From Xenopus tropicalis (lineage: Eukaryota; Chordata; Amphibia; Anura; Pipidae): DNA of 64,000 nt. Shown here piece by piece: positions 35,894 through 47,276 of the stretch; positions within the stretch are counted from its first letter, which is position 1; each line of letters begins with the position of its first letter. Under the pieces are notes generated by a model. It made no database searches. It was not told the origin of the DNA and was given only the letters and a program-made list of their open reading frames with translations. Location: NCBI RefSeq assembly GCF_000004195.4, contig NC_030678.2, forward strand, positions 63,209,378-63,273,377, read 5' to 3'. The translations under genes and the position numbers were made by a program.

Positions 35894-37496
35894 CAGTGGC
35901 TTGCAAAAGTATTCGGCCCCCTTGAACTTTTCCACATTTTGTCACATTACAGCCACAAACATGAATCAATTTTATTGGAATTCCACGTGAAAGACCAATA
36001 CAAAATGTTGTACACGTGAGAAGTGGAACGAAAATCATACATGATTCCAAACATTTTTTACAAATAAATAACTGCAAAGTGGGGTGTGCGTAATTATTCA
36101 GCCCCCTGAGTCAATACTTTGTAGAACCACCTTTTGCTGCAATTACAGCTGCCAGTCTTTTAGGGTATGTCTCTACCAGCTTTGCACATCTAGAGACTGA
36201 AATCCTTGCCCATTCTTCTTTGCAAAACAGCTCCAGCTCAGTCAGATTTGATGGACAGCGTTTGTGAACAGCAGTTTTCAGATCTTGCCACAGATTCTCG
36301 ATTGGATTTAGATCTGGACTTTGACTGGGCCATTTTAACACATGGATATGTTTTGTTTTAAACCATTCCATTGTTGCCCTAGCTTTATGTTTAGGGTCGT
36401 TGTCCTGCTGGAAGGTGAACCTCCGCCCCAGTCTCAAGTCTTTTGCAGACTCCAAGAGGTTTTCTTCCAAGATTGCCCTGTATTTGGCTCCATCCATCTT
36501 CCCATCAACTCTGACCAGCTTCCCTGTCCCTGCTGAAGAGAAGCACCCCCAGAGCATGATGCTGCCACCACCATATTTGACAGTGGGGATGGTGTGTTCA
36601 GAGTGATGTGCAGTGTTTTCCGCCACACTTAGCGTTTTGCATTTTGGCCAAAAAGTTCCATTTTGGTCTCATCTGACCAGAGCACCTTCTTCCACATGTT
36701 TGCTATGTCCCCCACATGGCTTGTGGCAAACTGCAAACGGGATTTCTTATGGTTTTCTGTTAACAGTGGCTTTCTTCTTGCCACTCTTCCATAAAGGCCA
36801 ATTTTGTGCAGTGCACGACTAATAGTTGTCCTATGGACAGATTTCCCCACCTGAGCTGTAGATCTCTGCAGCTTGTCCAGAGTCACCATGGGCCTCTTGG
36901 CTGCATTTCTGATCAGCGCTCTCCTTGTTCGGCCTGTGAGTTTAGGTGGACTGCCTTGTCTTGGTAGGTTTACAGTTGTACCATACTCCTTCCATTTCTG
37001 AATGATCGCTTGAACAGTGCTCCGTGGGATGTTCAAGGCTTTGGAAATCTTTTTGTAGCCTAAGCCTGCTTTAAATTTCTCAATAACTTTATCCCTGACC
37101 TGTCTGGTGTGTTCTTTGGACTTCATGGTGTTGTTGCTCCCAATATTCTCTTAGACAACCTCTGAGGCCGTCACAGAGCAGCTGTATTTGTACTGACATT
37201 AGATTACACACAGGTGCACTCTATTTAGTCATTAGCACTCATCAGGCAATGTCTATGGGCAACTGACTGCACTCAGACCAAAGGGGGCTGAATAATTACG
37301 CACACCCCACTTTGCAGTTATTTATTTGTAACAAAATGTTTGGAATCGTGTATGATTTTCGTTCCACTTCTCACGTGTACACCACTTTGTATTGGTCTTT
37401 CACGTGGAATTCTAATAAAATTGATTCATGTTTGTGGCTGTAATGTGACAAAATGTGGAAAAGTTCAAGGGGGCCGAATACTTTTGCAAGCCACTG
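35894..37496 (-). mobile_element. Tc1-like transposon C
   Basis: Same family as element B, opposite orientation, 1603 bp. It is flanked by TA (35892-35893, 37497-37498) with terminal inverted repeats of about 210 bp. It inserted at the edge of a decayed Penelope-like element and lies 502 bp from copine exon 2. Confidence 0.95.
36111..37126 (-). pseudogene. Tc1-like transposase C, stop and 4-bp deletion
   Basis: On the minus strand the frame starts MKSKEHTRQVRDKVIE at 37126 and runs to a stop at 36631-36629, where the Tyr codon of KRYVW in element B is TAA. About 10 bases later 4 bases are missing compared with B. The rest ([30 protein letters not shown]) is open to 36111. The catalytic DDE residues are present but split by the lesions. 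The damage is at a different place from that in element B. Confidence 0.94.
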
Positions 37497-37998
37497 TATA
37501 TATGCTTGATCAAATCACTCCATTCATCTAATAAATCAATGTTTAATTCAAACCTCTAAGTGTAAACACTCACTGCAAATTCATGAATGATAAAATAATT
37601 AATAAAGTGCTAATGATTGTGGCATAAAGTGATAAGTGCTATTTCGTAAGTACCAGTGCTACTATAAAAACACGGCAACCACAACAATTATGTATTAGAA
37701 GGAAAATTATAAAATCACCTCCTGAAATCACCACCACAATTCATTCACTTAATAAATCAAGAACTTAATTGCATTAAATATATATATATACACAGTGATT
37801 CCCCCCTTGATATAGAGCAAGATTAGAAAATAAAAAATTGCAGATGGTTCTCAATTTTTACCTTCCCTAGGCTGAATTGAGAAACCTAATTTTGGATTTT
37901 TTTTAGGTGTTTTTATATTTCAGTCATGATTACGAGTTGCATGGTTGACACAACAGTTGCCACAATATAAATTAATAATTTGTTGTATAATTACTTAC

Positions 37999-38039
37999 TT
38001 GGATCTGACTTTGAAAATGTGTCTTTGTCCAGAAGATTT
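37999..38039 (-). CDS. cpne8: Copine (CPNE8-like) coding exon 2, C2A loop 1
   Basis: This 41-nt exon is too short to show up as an open frame. On the minus strand the acceptor TATATTTTCAG precedes AAATCTTCTGG, and the donor GTAAGT follows at 37998-37993. One base completes Arg26 from exon 1; then come thirteen codons, NLLDKDTFSKSDP, and one trailing A. This is calcium-binding loop 1 of C2A: the Asp residues of LLDKD and SKSDP are the expected first and second calcium-ligand positions of a C2 domain. TF after KD resembles CPNE8 more than CPNE5. A trailing A forces the next residue to start with A, giving Met here, which excludes the Leu I recall at this place in CPNE5. Tc1-like element C ends 502 nt downstream in the transcript. 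Confidence 0.93.
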
Positions 38040-38827
38040 CTGAAAATATAAGAACAGTTACTTATTAAATGCTTTAACTTCCTACTACACATGCTCATGG
38101 TGTATCCCCATGAATAATGAGCAAAATCTACAATCTGTGTAGATTTGCACTAACATTTTACTGACATTCTATCATCAGCAAGGACCTTAAGGAAGTTTTA
38201 TTAGGGCTCATTGGAATGGTTTGAAGAAGTAAAATTGTTTGTCTCCTGTAATATTAAATTTCTCATCAAAAACTTGGCATTTTTAAACATGTAATATATG
38301 TTGCAACATAATTTCAGGTTCCAGATTATAAAGGACCTTACCAGAAATAATGCTATACAATATTTAATTATTGGCTTTTATTATATTGTTTCAGGAGTCA
38401 GAATAAAAAGGTGAGAGAATGTAAACAGACACTGATTTTAATATCAATTACATTTACACATAATGTTAAAGCCATTGAAAACTTTGAAGAGATGTAATTG
38501 TAAAATTGCATAGAATGTTATCATCTCTCATTATACAAAAACAGTTTTGGGTGATATTCCCTTTATCCACAAATCCATGTTGCATATTTAGATGAAAGAC
38601 ATATAGAGACATACATTTATAAACTATAGTCAAAAGTGGACAGACACATCTTATATAAAAAATATCAATAAAAAAAACCATGTAAAATAAGGAGTTGATT
38701 GCTTCAATTACAAAGACAAATCCACCCACATTTTAAGAATAGCAGCAGTAAAAAGATGCCTTTTGAGTGTGGGTCCATTAAAAATGTAAATAATTTTGTT
38801 ACAGAGTATTCTCTGTTTATTGATGGC

Positions 38828-39517
38828 TGGAAGGGTACCTGGGGGCCGGTGGGGATAGGATATTCATTGCCCAACGTAGGTTCTGCTTCCTGTAAGTTCC
38901 TGGGTGTTTTCCTCTATTGTATTGCCTTGTCTTGATCTTTGCCTGTTCTGACTATTCTCGTTTGCTGCCTGGACTGACCTTTTGCCTGATTCTGACAATT
39001 CTCGTTTGCTAGGTCAAATAAAGTTCAATAAATTACTCCAAAGTGCCCTCTTCTTTGGAGTAATTTATTGAACTTTATTTGACCTGGGACACGAGGTATC
39101 TGAAGTGAGGGTCATGCACTGAGAATTGCACTTATTTATATTTGTGAAAATATTCTCGTTTGCCTGGACTGACCTTTTGCCTGATTCTGACTATTCTCGT
39201 TTGCTGCCTGGACCGACCTTTTGTTTTACCACCCTTCCGGATTCCGTTTTTGATACCTCACTGTCTGACTGACTGATTGTTGCTGACCCTGGCCTGACCT
39301 CTGACAATGCTGTCTCGTTCCCCTTCTCCCTGCAACACGGTTCTGGTTCCCTTGCCTGCTCAGAACTCTCTCCTTGGGTCTCTCACTATAAGACCTGGCG
39401 GCATCCGAGTAGTGAAGGGCTCCTCCCGACGTGAAAGGCGGCTGTTAGAGGCAGAAGCGTGAGCCGAGACTGGGCCCTTGGAGCCAGTTCTGAGTTTTTG
39501 GGATACCGACCGTGACA
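38828..39517. mobile_element. Solo LTR, 690 bp, with 5-bp target duplication
   Basis: The segment starts TGGAAGGG and ends CGTGACA (TG...CA), and ATGGC flanks it on both sides (38823-38827, 39518-39522). The right half is GC-rich; the left half has a repeated unit of about 45 bp (attctcgtttgctgcctggactgacc, near 38955, 38998, 39152 and 39194). No internal retrotransposon sequence adjoins, so it is a solo LTR left by recombination. Orientation is undecided. Confidence 0.72.
39011..39085. repeat. 33-bp perfect inverted repeat inside the LTR
   Basis: Arms 39011-39043 and 39053-39085 are exact reverse complements with a 9-bp loop. It interrupts the internal tandem repeat of the LTR. Confidence 0.95.
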
Positions 39518-41911
39518 ATGGCTTTCTTCAGAATATAGCTTCAGAAGTATTTTACCAAGACTTTTGCCATCATGCCACTTTAATAAACAAATGTCTTTTG
39601 GTAGTACTGTCTGAACATAGATATAAAATTGGCTAACAAATCATGTACAAAGCAACACCAAGAACTATAAAATATTAATAGTGTGTGTATACTGTGCAAT
39701 ACATTTAGATGTATTATTGATGTAGACTGCATTCTGTTCAATAAGACAGCACATATTTTATGTGTTTCATTTAAATAGAATGCACAGAAACCTTTTATTA
39801 TGCAGAAGATAAATTAGTCCTTTTTTTAGCTGAATTGTGTGGTAGATTAATGTGCTGTTCCTTAATAAAACTATGCAGTACACATGTTGCCCTGGCCCCT
39901 CTTAGCAGTAATTGCTTTGCAGATCAATCCGTTTAAAGATGGAAATGAGCATCTAACCTGATAATTTAAGTGCAAGATAGCATGCTTTTCAATGCTTACA
40001 GTTACTACCTCATTTCTTTTTAAACACTAATCCTCTAAAGCTATCATGAGACTGTACTGGTTTCTTTTTGGGCTATGTAGCTGTTGAGTGTGAATTATGT
40101 AAGTGTATGATTTTAAAGTGGTTTATTATGACTGTAAAATACTGAGACCAAAGTTCCAGTTTCTTTGTATGGATAACAGAAAGGATTCTGGGAAATAAGT
40201 GTTTACTTCGCTTCCTGATATTGTAAAGCTCAGCAAGGGTATGGTGCACATCAAATCTTAGGTACAGAGAAACAAGCCAGTATGTTTTTGTGTGAACCAG
40301 TAGTGCAGGGTTTCTAACAGAATCATGGAACCAAGAATGTGGTTTTACATAGTTGTGCAATTATATGCATATATGTATGTATGTATGTATATATAAAGGT
40401 TTAGCATAAAGGCTATAAAAAGGGCTTAGTAAATTTTAAGACATGGACTAAGACAGAAATCAAGGAAGCCCTGTGATTAATACCTGCCCTAAGTAGGTTA
40501 GGAGCTAAATTCAAGGCCACTGAGTCTGTTGTCTCTAGAGCCAGGCCTGGAGCTACAGGAGCCCAAGGCAAGGAGGCTTATTCACCACATAGCACTAGCC
40601 TCCACAGAATTCACTTGCCTGCTTGCCTTATCAAACCACTTTTGCTTTCTATGCAGAAGGCAACAGAGGTATTTGTGTAGGTTCTGTCTCTCTCCTGTTG
40701 TACCCTAGGCCCTGCTTGCCCCTCCTGAATGACAGAATATGTATTTTCATTATTCTGGGTCTTCATCCTATAATATTAATACAGCACTACGGGTCATTTA
40801 CTTTTTTCTGTGCCCCCCCTTCCCCCTTCAGCCCCTCATAAATATAGTGCTGACTAATGCAGTCAGCAATATAATGTTCAGGGCATCCACAGGTCTCTGT
40901 GCTCCAAAACATCCATTTTTTACACTTTGCACACTGCATAAGAATTCATAAATTATCCCTTATATAGTATTTATCTTGGCCAATGTTGAGCTAGAATTTG
41001 CTGAACAATTGTTACATCTCTTATTATACAACAGGCTTTAATGTTTCCTTTGAATATCCTTAATAATAATAATAAGAATCTTTAATAATCCTCATATAAA
41101 TACATAAAATAAATAAAACACATTTTAAACATATTTAGAGAACTAGGAACGCACGAAATTAGCAACCAGAATAGATACAGTCTAATTCCTACTAATCCAT
41201 AAATAAATTAGCATAGCTTGGTACAAGGCCTGGTTTCCATGGTAATGTCACAAACCTGAAGTTAATATAGAAACATTGCTTACAAGCACAAAATAAATGC
41301 ACCTTAATTAAACACAAACTCTTGTTTTAAATGACTCAAGATTTAAGCTGTTTAACAGTTTATTTCTTGGTAAGGCTACATGTGTAAAAAAAATCAGAAG
41401 CAATCTGATCCACTAATATAATCAGATAATAATCTAGATTCAGAACAATCGTATCTCATTTATTCATAATTCATAATCATAATTGAATTGTATTGTATGT
41501 AATTAATTGCGTTTTCTCTCTCTCTCGATACATTTACAATTTCTATGTTTGTAAAAGTATATATTTTGATCTGCTTACTATTATCTATTGACCCTTTTAA
41601 GTAGTTTGTATTATTTTCAGCAAAAAACAACAAAAATAGCTTCCTGTAATAAACTAAAGTGATAACATCAGTAATCAATAGAGATATCAAGTAAGGCCAC
41701 AAAACAGTAAGGGAAATAATGCAGAAATAAAAAAAAGACATAACTACATATATTTAAGGGTAAAAAAAAATCTATATTCAAATAACACAGAAATCCCTTG
41801 AAAAAATCAGTAGCCTTGGGGTTAGTATGTGTATTGTTTTTAAAAAAAGTCATTTTATACTGTGCCTTTAAATGTGAGGGGGGCTTTCTGGATATTCACT
41901 TTAGACACTAA

Positions 41912-42384
41912 GGGGGAGATTTATCAATCCACGAACGGCCCGATCGTTCGTTCGTTCGTTCGTTCGTTCGTTCGTTCGGGCCGTTCGTGTTTTCTGCGAC
42001 TTTTCCGTACCTTGTGTATTTTCGTACTGTGCGTAAAAAAAATGCGACAAAATCGTATTGTCGCAACAAGTACGAAAGTTTCATTCAAGCTTCGGTATCG
42101 TGACTTTCCTTGGGCCATGTTAGAGCTGCAGAGTGCCATTGATTCCTATGGGAAGCTTCCAAAATCGTGCACAGAAGGATCAAAGTCGGAAAGGTTCTGC
42201 CGCTGTTTACAATCGTTCGGATACGAAAATTTTGTGACTTTTGGATCGCCAATACGATATTATTGTGACTAATATGATTTTTTCGTAAGCATATTCGTGA
42301 TATTTGCAATCATCAGAAATTATCGTATCCAATCCGAATTTTTCCCATTCGGGATTCCAACTTGCGTTTGGATAAATCTGCCCC
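41912..42384. mobile_element. Palindromic CpG-rich MITE with (GTTC)n expansion
   Basis: The termini GGGGGAGATTTATCAATCC and GGATAAATCTGCCCC are flanked by TAA (41909-41911, 42385-42387). Near the left end about eight GTTC units (41944-41977) form an expanded microsatellite inside the arm, next to cgggccgttcgtg. Confidence 0.87.
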
Positions 42385-44102
42385 TAAGAGTAAGAAAAAA
42401 ATGCTTTATTTTGTGTACATTTATTTTTCCAGATTCCACATTGATATTTAGAATTTTAGATATAATTGTGTGTTATATACCAGTAAGTGGATGGTTGTTG
42501 GATTGTAATTATACAATCATACAATGCTGTAGAAGGCACCAACATAGAGATTTTATAACTTGCAGGACCTGTTACTGTGTTACTATGGCAGGAGCTCCTG
42601 AAACACATTAGGTGTATTACTTCCACTAAAATGCCTTGTTTTTAATGTAATTTAAATAGAGGAGTTTTTTGAAGCTGAAGTTGCTGCTTTGCTCATGTTA
42701 TCAGTTGTGGCTATAGGGTATTAGACTTGGAGACAGAGGGGACGTGGAGTGGGGGGGGTGAGTGGGGGTATAAGAATAGAGCTGCAGCATGATTCACCCA
42801 TCTCCACTTTTAAAATCTTTCCAGACCCACTGAATTCTTTGTTGCTACTATGGCTGTTAGCACAGAAAAATAAATATTAATACGATAGCCAAAACAGATG
42901 GCTGGGACTAATGTTCACAGTGCCACTGATATAGATCAAGGGATAATGCTAAAAAAGAACACAAAAACTTGAAAATGTTTAAAAATTATTTTTTGTTTAA
43001 AAAAACAAATGTGTCATTTTTTTCCAGGATAAGATTATCGTTTAAAAAGCTGCCTTACAGGTGAGATGATCAACATGCAAAAATGCATACAGAGCAATAT
43101 ACAGAACAATACCATCAATGTCATCTACAGCAACATGTGAATGACAAGGTGTCATCTATCAAGACTGGAAGAACAAAGATTGCACATAAAGGGAAGAGGA
43201 AATGTACATGCCCATTCAAATAGAATTCCAGTCTAGTTGACTCGAACACCAGTTATGAAAACAATGATCAGTTCATCAACCACGTTTCTTTAATTTATAG
43301 AGTATAAAAACTACACAGAAGAGTACCAAGTTTACATCTAATGCTTCTTTTGCACTTAGGCCAGAGGCATGCAGCGCATTTTCTCCACTCCACTGTAAAT
43401 GCAACAGAGAAAAATGATCTGCTGCCTTCTCACAAAAAGTGAGAAATATACAAGGTTTTCAAGTTTTTTTTTATTACAAAAAACATGAAAATTTTAAAAT
43501 GTGCCTGTCTGCAACTGATTCATTGACAAAAGTAAGTTTAGGTTCATGTGAATCATTAAAATGGAACTTAAATGAAAGAAAAAACCAATGAATGCAAGAA
43601 TGCTTTTACTGTAATAAATCTGCCCCTTCCCAATGCATAATTTATAGACTGCCTCCCTGTTTTTTTTTGCAGCGGGAAAAAAAAATCACTTTCCATTAAT
43701 TTTAAATGAGGCTGTAAAATATTGACTTGAATAAAACCTGGAATAAAAAAATCACAAATAAACTTGCTCGAATGCTGAAGACACACTTCCGACAGACTTC
43801 TATAGAATCACAGCAAGTTTTTTCATTTAAATTTCACCAGATTTTTTACTATAATACATTTTGAAGTTTTAAAACTTACATATATTTGAGCAATTTCCAT
43901 TTTTTTCAGAAACCTGAATTTGACTATATAAGAGATCACAATTTTGGGGGGCAATTCTGTAATTGTAATAAATTGCCCTCTAGAAGCTAGAATGCACAGT
44001 AATTTACTACAAATTATCCACAGGTAACAATATTTTAAAGGAGAAGGAAAGGCTAGTAATGAGTTAATCTCAAGCTGCAGGCATACCTTTAGTTGTCTCA
44101 AT

Positions 44103-45018
44103 AGTGCTCTTAAGTCTCCCCATATTTCACCTGTTGAGATGATCAGAAGCCAAACAGGAAGAAAAAACGCTGAGCTGTGTAAAGAAAGTTCCCATAATGC
44201 CTCACTCCTGCACAGACATGCAGACCCAAGTCAACATGCTCAGTTAGTAAGACTATGGGGCACATTTACTTAACCACGAACGCTCCGAGCGTTCATTCGA
44301 TCGGTCCAATCACATGTTTCACGACTTTTTCGTACCTTGCACGACTTTTTCGCCGCTTGCGTGGCATTTTGGTACCTTGCGCAAAAAATCCGATTGGTTT
44401 TGCCGCTGTTTACAATCATTCGGTAAGAAAATTTAGTGACTTTCGGATCGCCAATACGATATTATCGTGACTAATACAATTTTTTCGTAAGCATTTTCGT
44501 GATATTTGCGATCTTCAGAAATTTTCGTATCCAATCCAAATTTTTCCCATTCGTGATTCAAACTCGTGTTTTGATAAATCTGTCCCTATGAGTGCCCTTA
44601 AGTCTCCCCATATTTCACCTGTTGAGATGATCAGAAGCCAAACAGGAAGAAAAAACGCTGAGCTGTGTAAAGAAAGTTCCCATAATGCCTCACTCCTGCA
44701 CAGACATGCAGACCCAAGTCAACATGCTCAGTTAGTAAGACTATGGGGCACATTTACTTAACCACGAACGCTCCGAGCGTTCGTTCGATCGGTCCAATCA
44801 CTTGTTTCACAACTTTTTCGTACCTTGCACGACTTTTTTGCCGCTTGCGTGACATTTTGGTACCTTGCGCAAAAAATCGGATTGGTTTTGCCGCTGTTTA
44901 CAATCGTTCGGTAAGAAAATTTAGTGACTTTCGGATCGCCAATACGATATTATCGTGACTAATACAATTTTTTCGTAAGCATTTTCGTGATATTTTGCGA
45001 TTTTTCCCATTCGTGATT
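44103..45018. repeat. 488-bp tandem duplication
   Basis: Unit 1 is 44103-44590. Unit 2 starts at 44591, runs to 45018 and ends at about 47322 after the Penelope insertion. The units include 150 bp of host MITE and the nested palindromic MITE, and are nearly identical. Confidence 0.9.
44257..44586. mobile_element. Palindromic CpG-rich MITE in a tandem duplication, copy a
   Basis: It starts GGGGCACATTTACTTAACC and ends GATAAATCTGTCCC, with TAT on both sides (44254-44256, 44587-44589). It lies inside a longer TTAA-type MITE and was duplicated together with its flank. Confidence 0.85.
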
Positions 45019-45099
45019 AAAAATAATAATAATAAAAAAAAAACAACAAAATACAAATACAAGAGTATTGTAGAAATGATACCTATATTGGCTAACAAT

Positions 45100-45150
45100 A
45101 AAAATACATTGCAAGCTTTCAGAGCTCTAAGGCCCCTTCATCAGGCAAAA
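45100..45150 (-). ncRNA. Hammerhead-like motif in the Penelope 3' region
   Basis: On the minus strand CTGATGA (45144-45138) is followed by a short stem-loop and then GAAA (45120-45117) and GCTTGC, which can form a two-base-pair stem III with a UU loop. Penelope-like elements are known to carry hammerhead ribozymes in their terminal repeats. Stem II is weak here (about four pairs), and A stands where U is expected just before the cleavage site, so this copy is probably inactive. Confidence 0.4.
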
Positions 45151-45319
45151 TACAAATGAGAACTGAAATGGCACAACATTTATACTGATAGATCAGAGAG
45201 AAGTGTTTACAAGCAATAAATTAGGAAGTTACAGATAGATAGAGATAACTTGTGAAGATAGTGAAAGTAATTAAGGTTTATTAGGGTGGGTTGTAAATAG
45301 TCCAGGGGTCTGGATTCAG

Positions 45320-47276
45320 TCAGATCAGATAGTGTGACATGAAACCTGACCCCAAATTAAGGCCCTGTCTTAATGTGTTAAATAACTCCATACATTTGAA
45401 TTCATAGATCTTCCTTTCTCGTTCAGATCCAAAGTTCCCTTTTAGAATTAACACCTTCATGTCCTGAAGCCTGTGGTCCTGATTGCAGAAGTGTTGTCCC
45501 ACTGGTGTATCACATGCTTTGGTTTTGATCTTATGTCTGTGATGGTTCATCCTTGTGCGCAGTTTTTGCCCTGTTTCTCCAATGTACATTCCTCCTGTAG
45601 GGCACTTAGTACATATGATCAAGTACACAACATTGGAGGAAGCACATGAATAGCAGTCCCGAATGGTGTAGACTTTTTGTGTATTCGGTATTGCAATTTG
45701 ATCTTTGCACAGGATGTATTTGCAAGTCTCACATCTTTTGCTGTTGCAGGGAAATGTCCCTGCTTTAGTTGTTTGGGGAAGAGCACTTCTAACAATCATT
45801 TTCCTCAGACTGGGAGGTTGTCTATAGGACAGAAGGGGTAGTTCAGGGAATATCTCCTTTAGTCTGGTATCTGTATGGAGCATGGGCTGCAGGTCCCTGG
45901 CTATTTTTCTTATAATGTTCAGCTGTGGGTTGTAGGTGACTACAATTGGTACCCTGTTGATTTCTATTTTTTGTTTGTAATCCAAGAGTGTGTCTCTGGG
46001 TATTTGAGTTGCTCTGTGGATCTGATCATCAATAACCTGTGGATGGTAGCCCTGATTAACAAAAGTTTTCCGTAAGGAATGGAGATGTTTATTTCTTTCA
46101 TCAGGATTTGAGCAAATCCGGTTGTATCTAAGAGCCTGGCTAAAAACAATTGATTTTTTAATGTGATGTGGATGGAAACTGTCCCACCTAAGATATGCTG
46201 GACGGCCTGTTGGTTTTTGGTATAGGGATGTCTGTATGATTCCATTCTTGATGTAGATAGTGGTATCCAGGAAATTGATGTGTGAAGAGGAGTGGTTGAG
46301 GGTAAGGTTAATCGTGGGATGAAATTGGTTGAATCTTTGGTGGAATGTCAATAGTTCCTTTTCTGATGCTGTCCATATTATAAGTATGTCATCTATATAC
46401 CGTAAATAGGTCAACGGTCTGGTGTTGCAGGAAGCCAGGAAATTTTCTTCTAAATGGGCCATAAACAAGTTTGCATACTGAGGTGCCATTTTGCTTCCCA
46501 TAGCACTTGCCATCAGTTGGAGGTATATGGCATCTCCAAATGAGAAGTAGTTGAGTGTTAGTATAAATCTGATTAGTTGTAGAGTTGGCATTGTGGACAT
46601 ATGAGATTTTTCAAGGAAATACTGGCAGGCTGCAATACCATCTTCATGTGGGATGTTGGTATAAAGAGACTCCACATCCATGGTAGCTAGGATGGTGCCC
46701 TTTGGAAGTGGACCTATGGTAGCCAGTTTGTTTAGAAGGTCAGTAGTGTCCTGTATAAAACTGGGTGTTCTCTTGACAATTGGCTTCAGAATGTTTTCTA
46801 CCCAGCCAGATATGCCCTCAGTTAATGTTCCAATACCAGAGATGATGGGTCGTCCTGGGTTGCCTTCCTTATGTATTTTTGGTAACATGTAAAAAGTACC
46901 AATTCTGGGGTTAACTGGCATCAAATCCATTAAGTGTGTCTGTGGGGGGGAGAAGCTCCTGATGACCTGTTTAAGTTTCTTTGTATATTTATGAGTTGGA
47001 TCCTCTTCTAACCTTTCATAATATGTGGTGTTAGTCAATTAGCTTCTTTTATATAATTGGTAGTGTCCATTATTACCACGGCACCCCCTTTATCAGCTGG
47101 TTTTATTATCAAGTCTTTGTTGGTTTTCAAAGCCCGTATAGCCCGTTTCTCCTGGATACTAATATTGTGAGTCAACTTCCTTTGTTTGGCCAGAATATTA
47201 GATTTAACTCTGTTTCTGAAGCAATCAATGTATTGGTCCAGTTTCGGGTTTTGTCCTGCTTGTGGGGTCCAGTTGC
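45320..47276 (-). pseudogene. Penelope-like reverse transcriptase and GIY-YIG endonuclease
   Basis: The main frame, from about 47035 to 45320, encodes some 570 residues: MLPKIHKEGNPGRPIISG and ATMDVESLYTNIPHEDG (first catalytic Asp), GSKMAPQYANLFM, LRYIDDILIIW (catalytic YIDD), then a linker with CNSKRCETCKYI, and a C-terminal GIY-YIG nuclease (VVYLIICTKC, MYIGETGQKLRTRMNHH, distal Glu in the KIYEFKCMEL segment). Upstream, from 47276, an in-phase piece reads QRKLTHNISIQEKRAIRALK then IIKPADKGGAVVIMD and breaks at about 47037, where a few bases are missing and a stop appears. The N-terminus is absent. The element cannot be autonomous, although both catalytic cores look intact. It faces the same way as the copine gene. 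Confidence 0.95.

Larger units (their letters stand above)
23403..37998 (-). other. Copine intron 2, bracketed by inverted Tc1 elements
   Basis: This roughly 14.6-kb intron lies between exons 2 and 3. Tc1-like element B begins 102 nt from exon 3 and element C ends 502 nt from exon 2. Stretches with nothing further recognised are 25112-25570, 25861-26910, 27761-29382 (its 27960-28078 part resembles the end of a TTAA MITE), 30174-30630 and 30940-32790, apart from a weak hammerhead-like motif near 31.45 kb. The segment 30640-30930 looks like an unclassified interspersed repeat. Confidence 0.7.
45019..47276 (-). mobile_element. Penelope-like element, 5'-truncated, with 14-bp target duplication
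   Basis: TCCCATTCGTGATT occurs at 45005-45018 and again at 47277-47290; the intact duplicate copy of the target (44103-44590) has it once, so these are target-site duplicates. The 2.26-kb insert ends on its 3' side with an A/T-rich tail and on its 5' side in the middle of the coding sequence. The 3' region contains a hammerhead-like motif. Confidence 0.93.
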
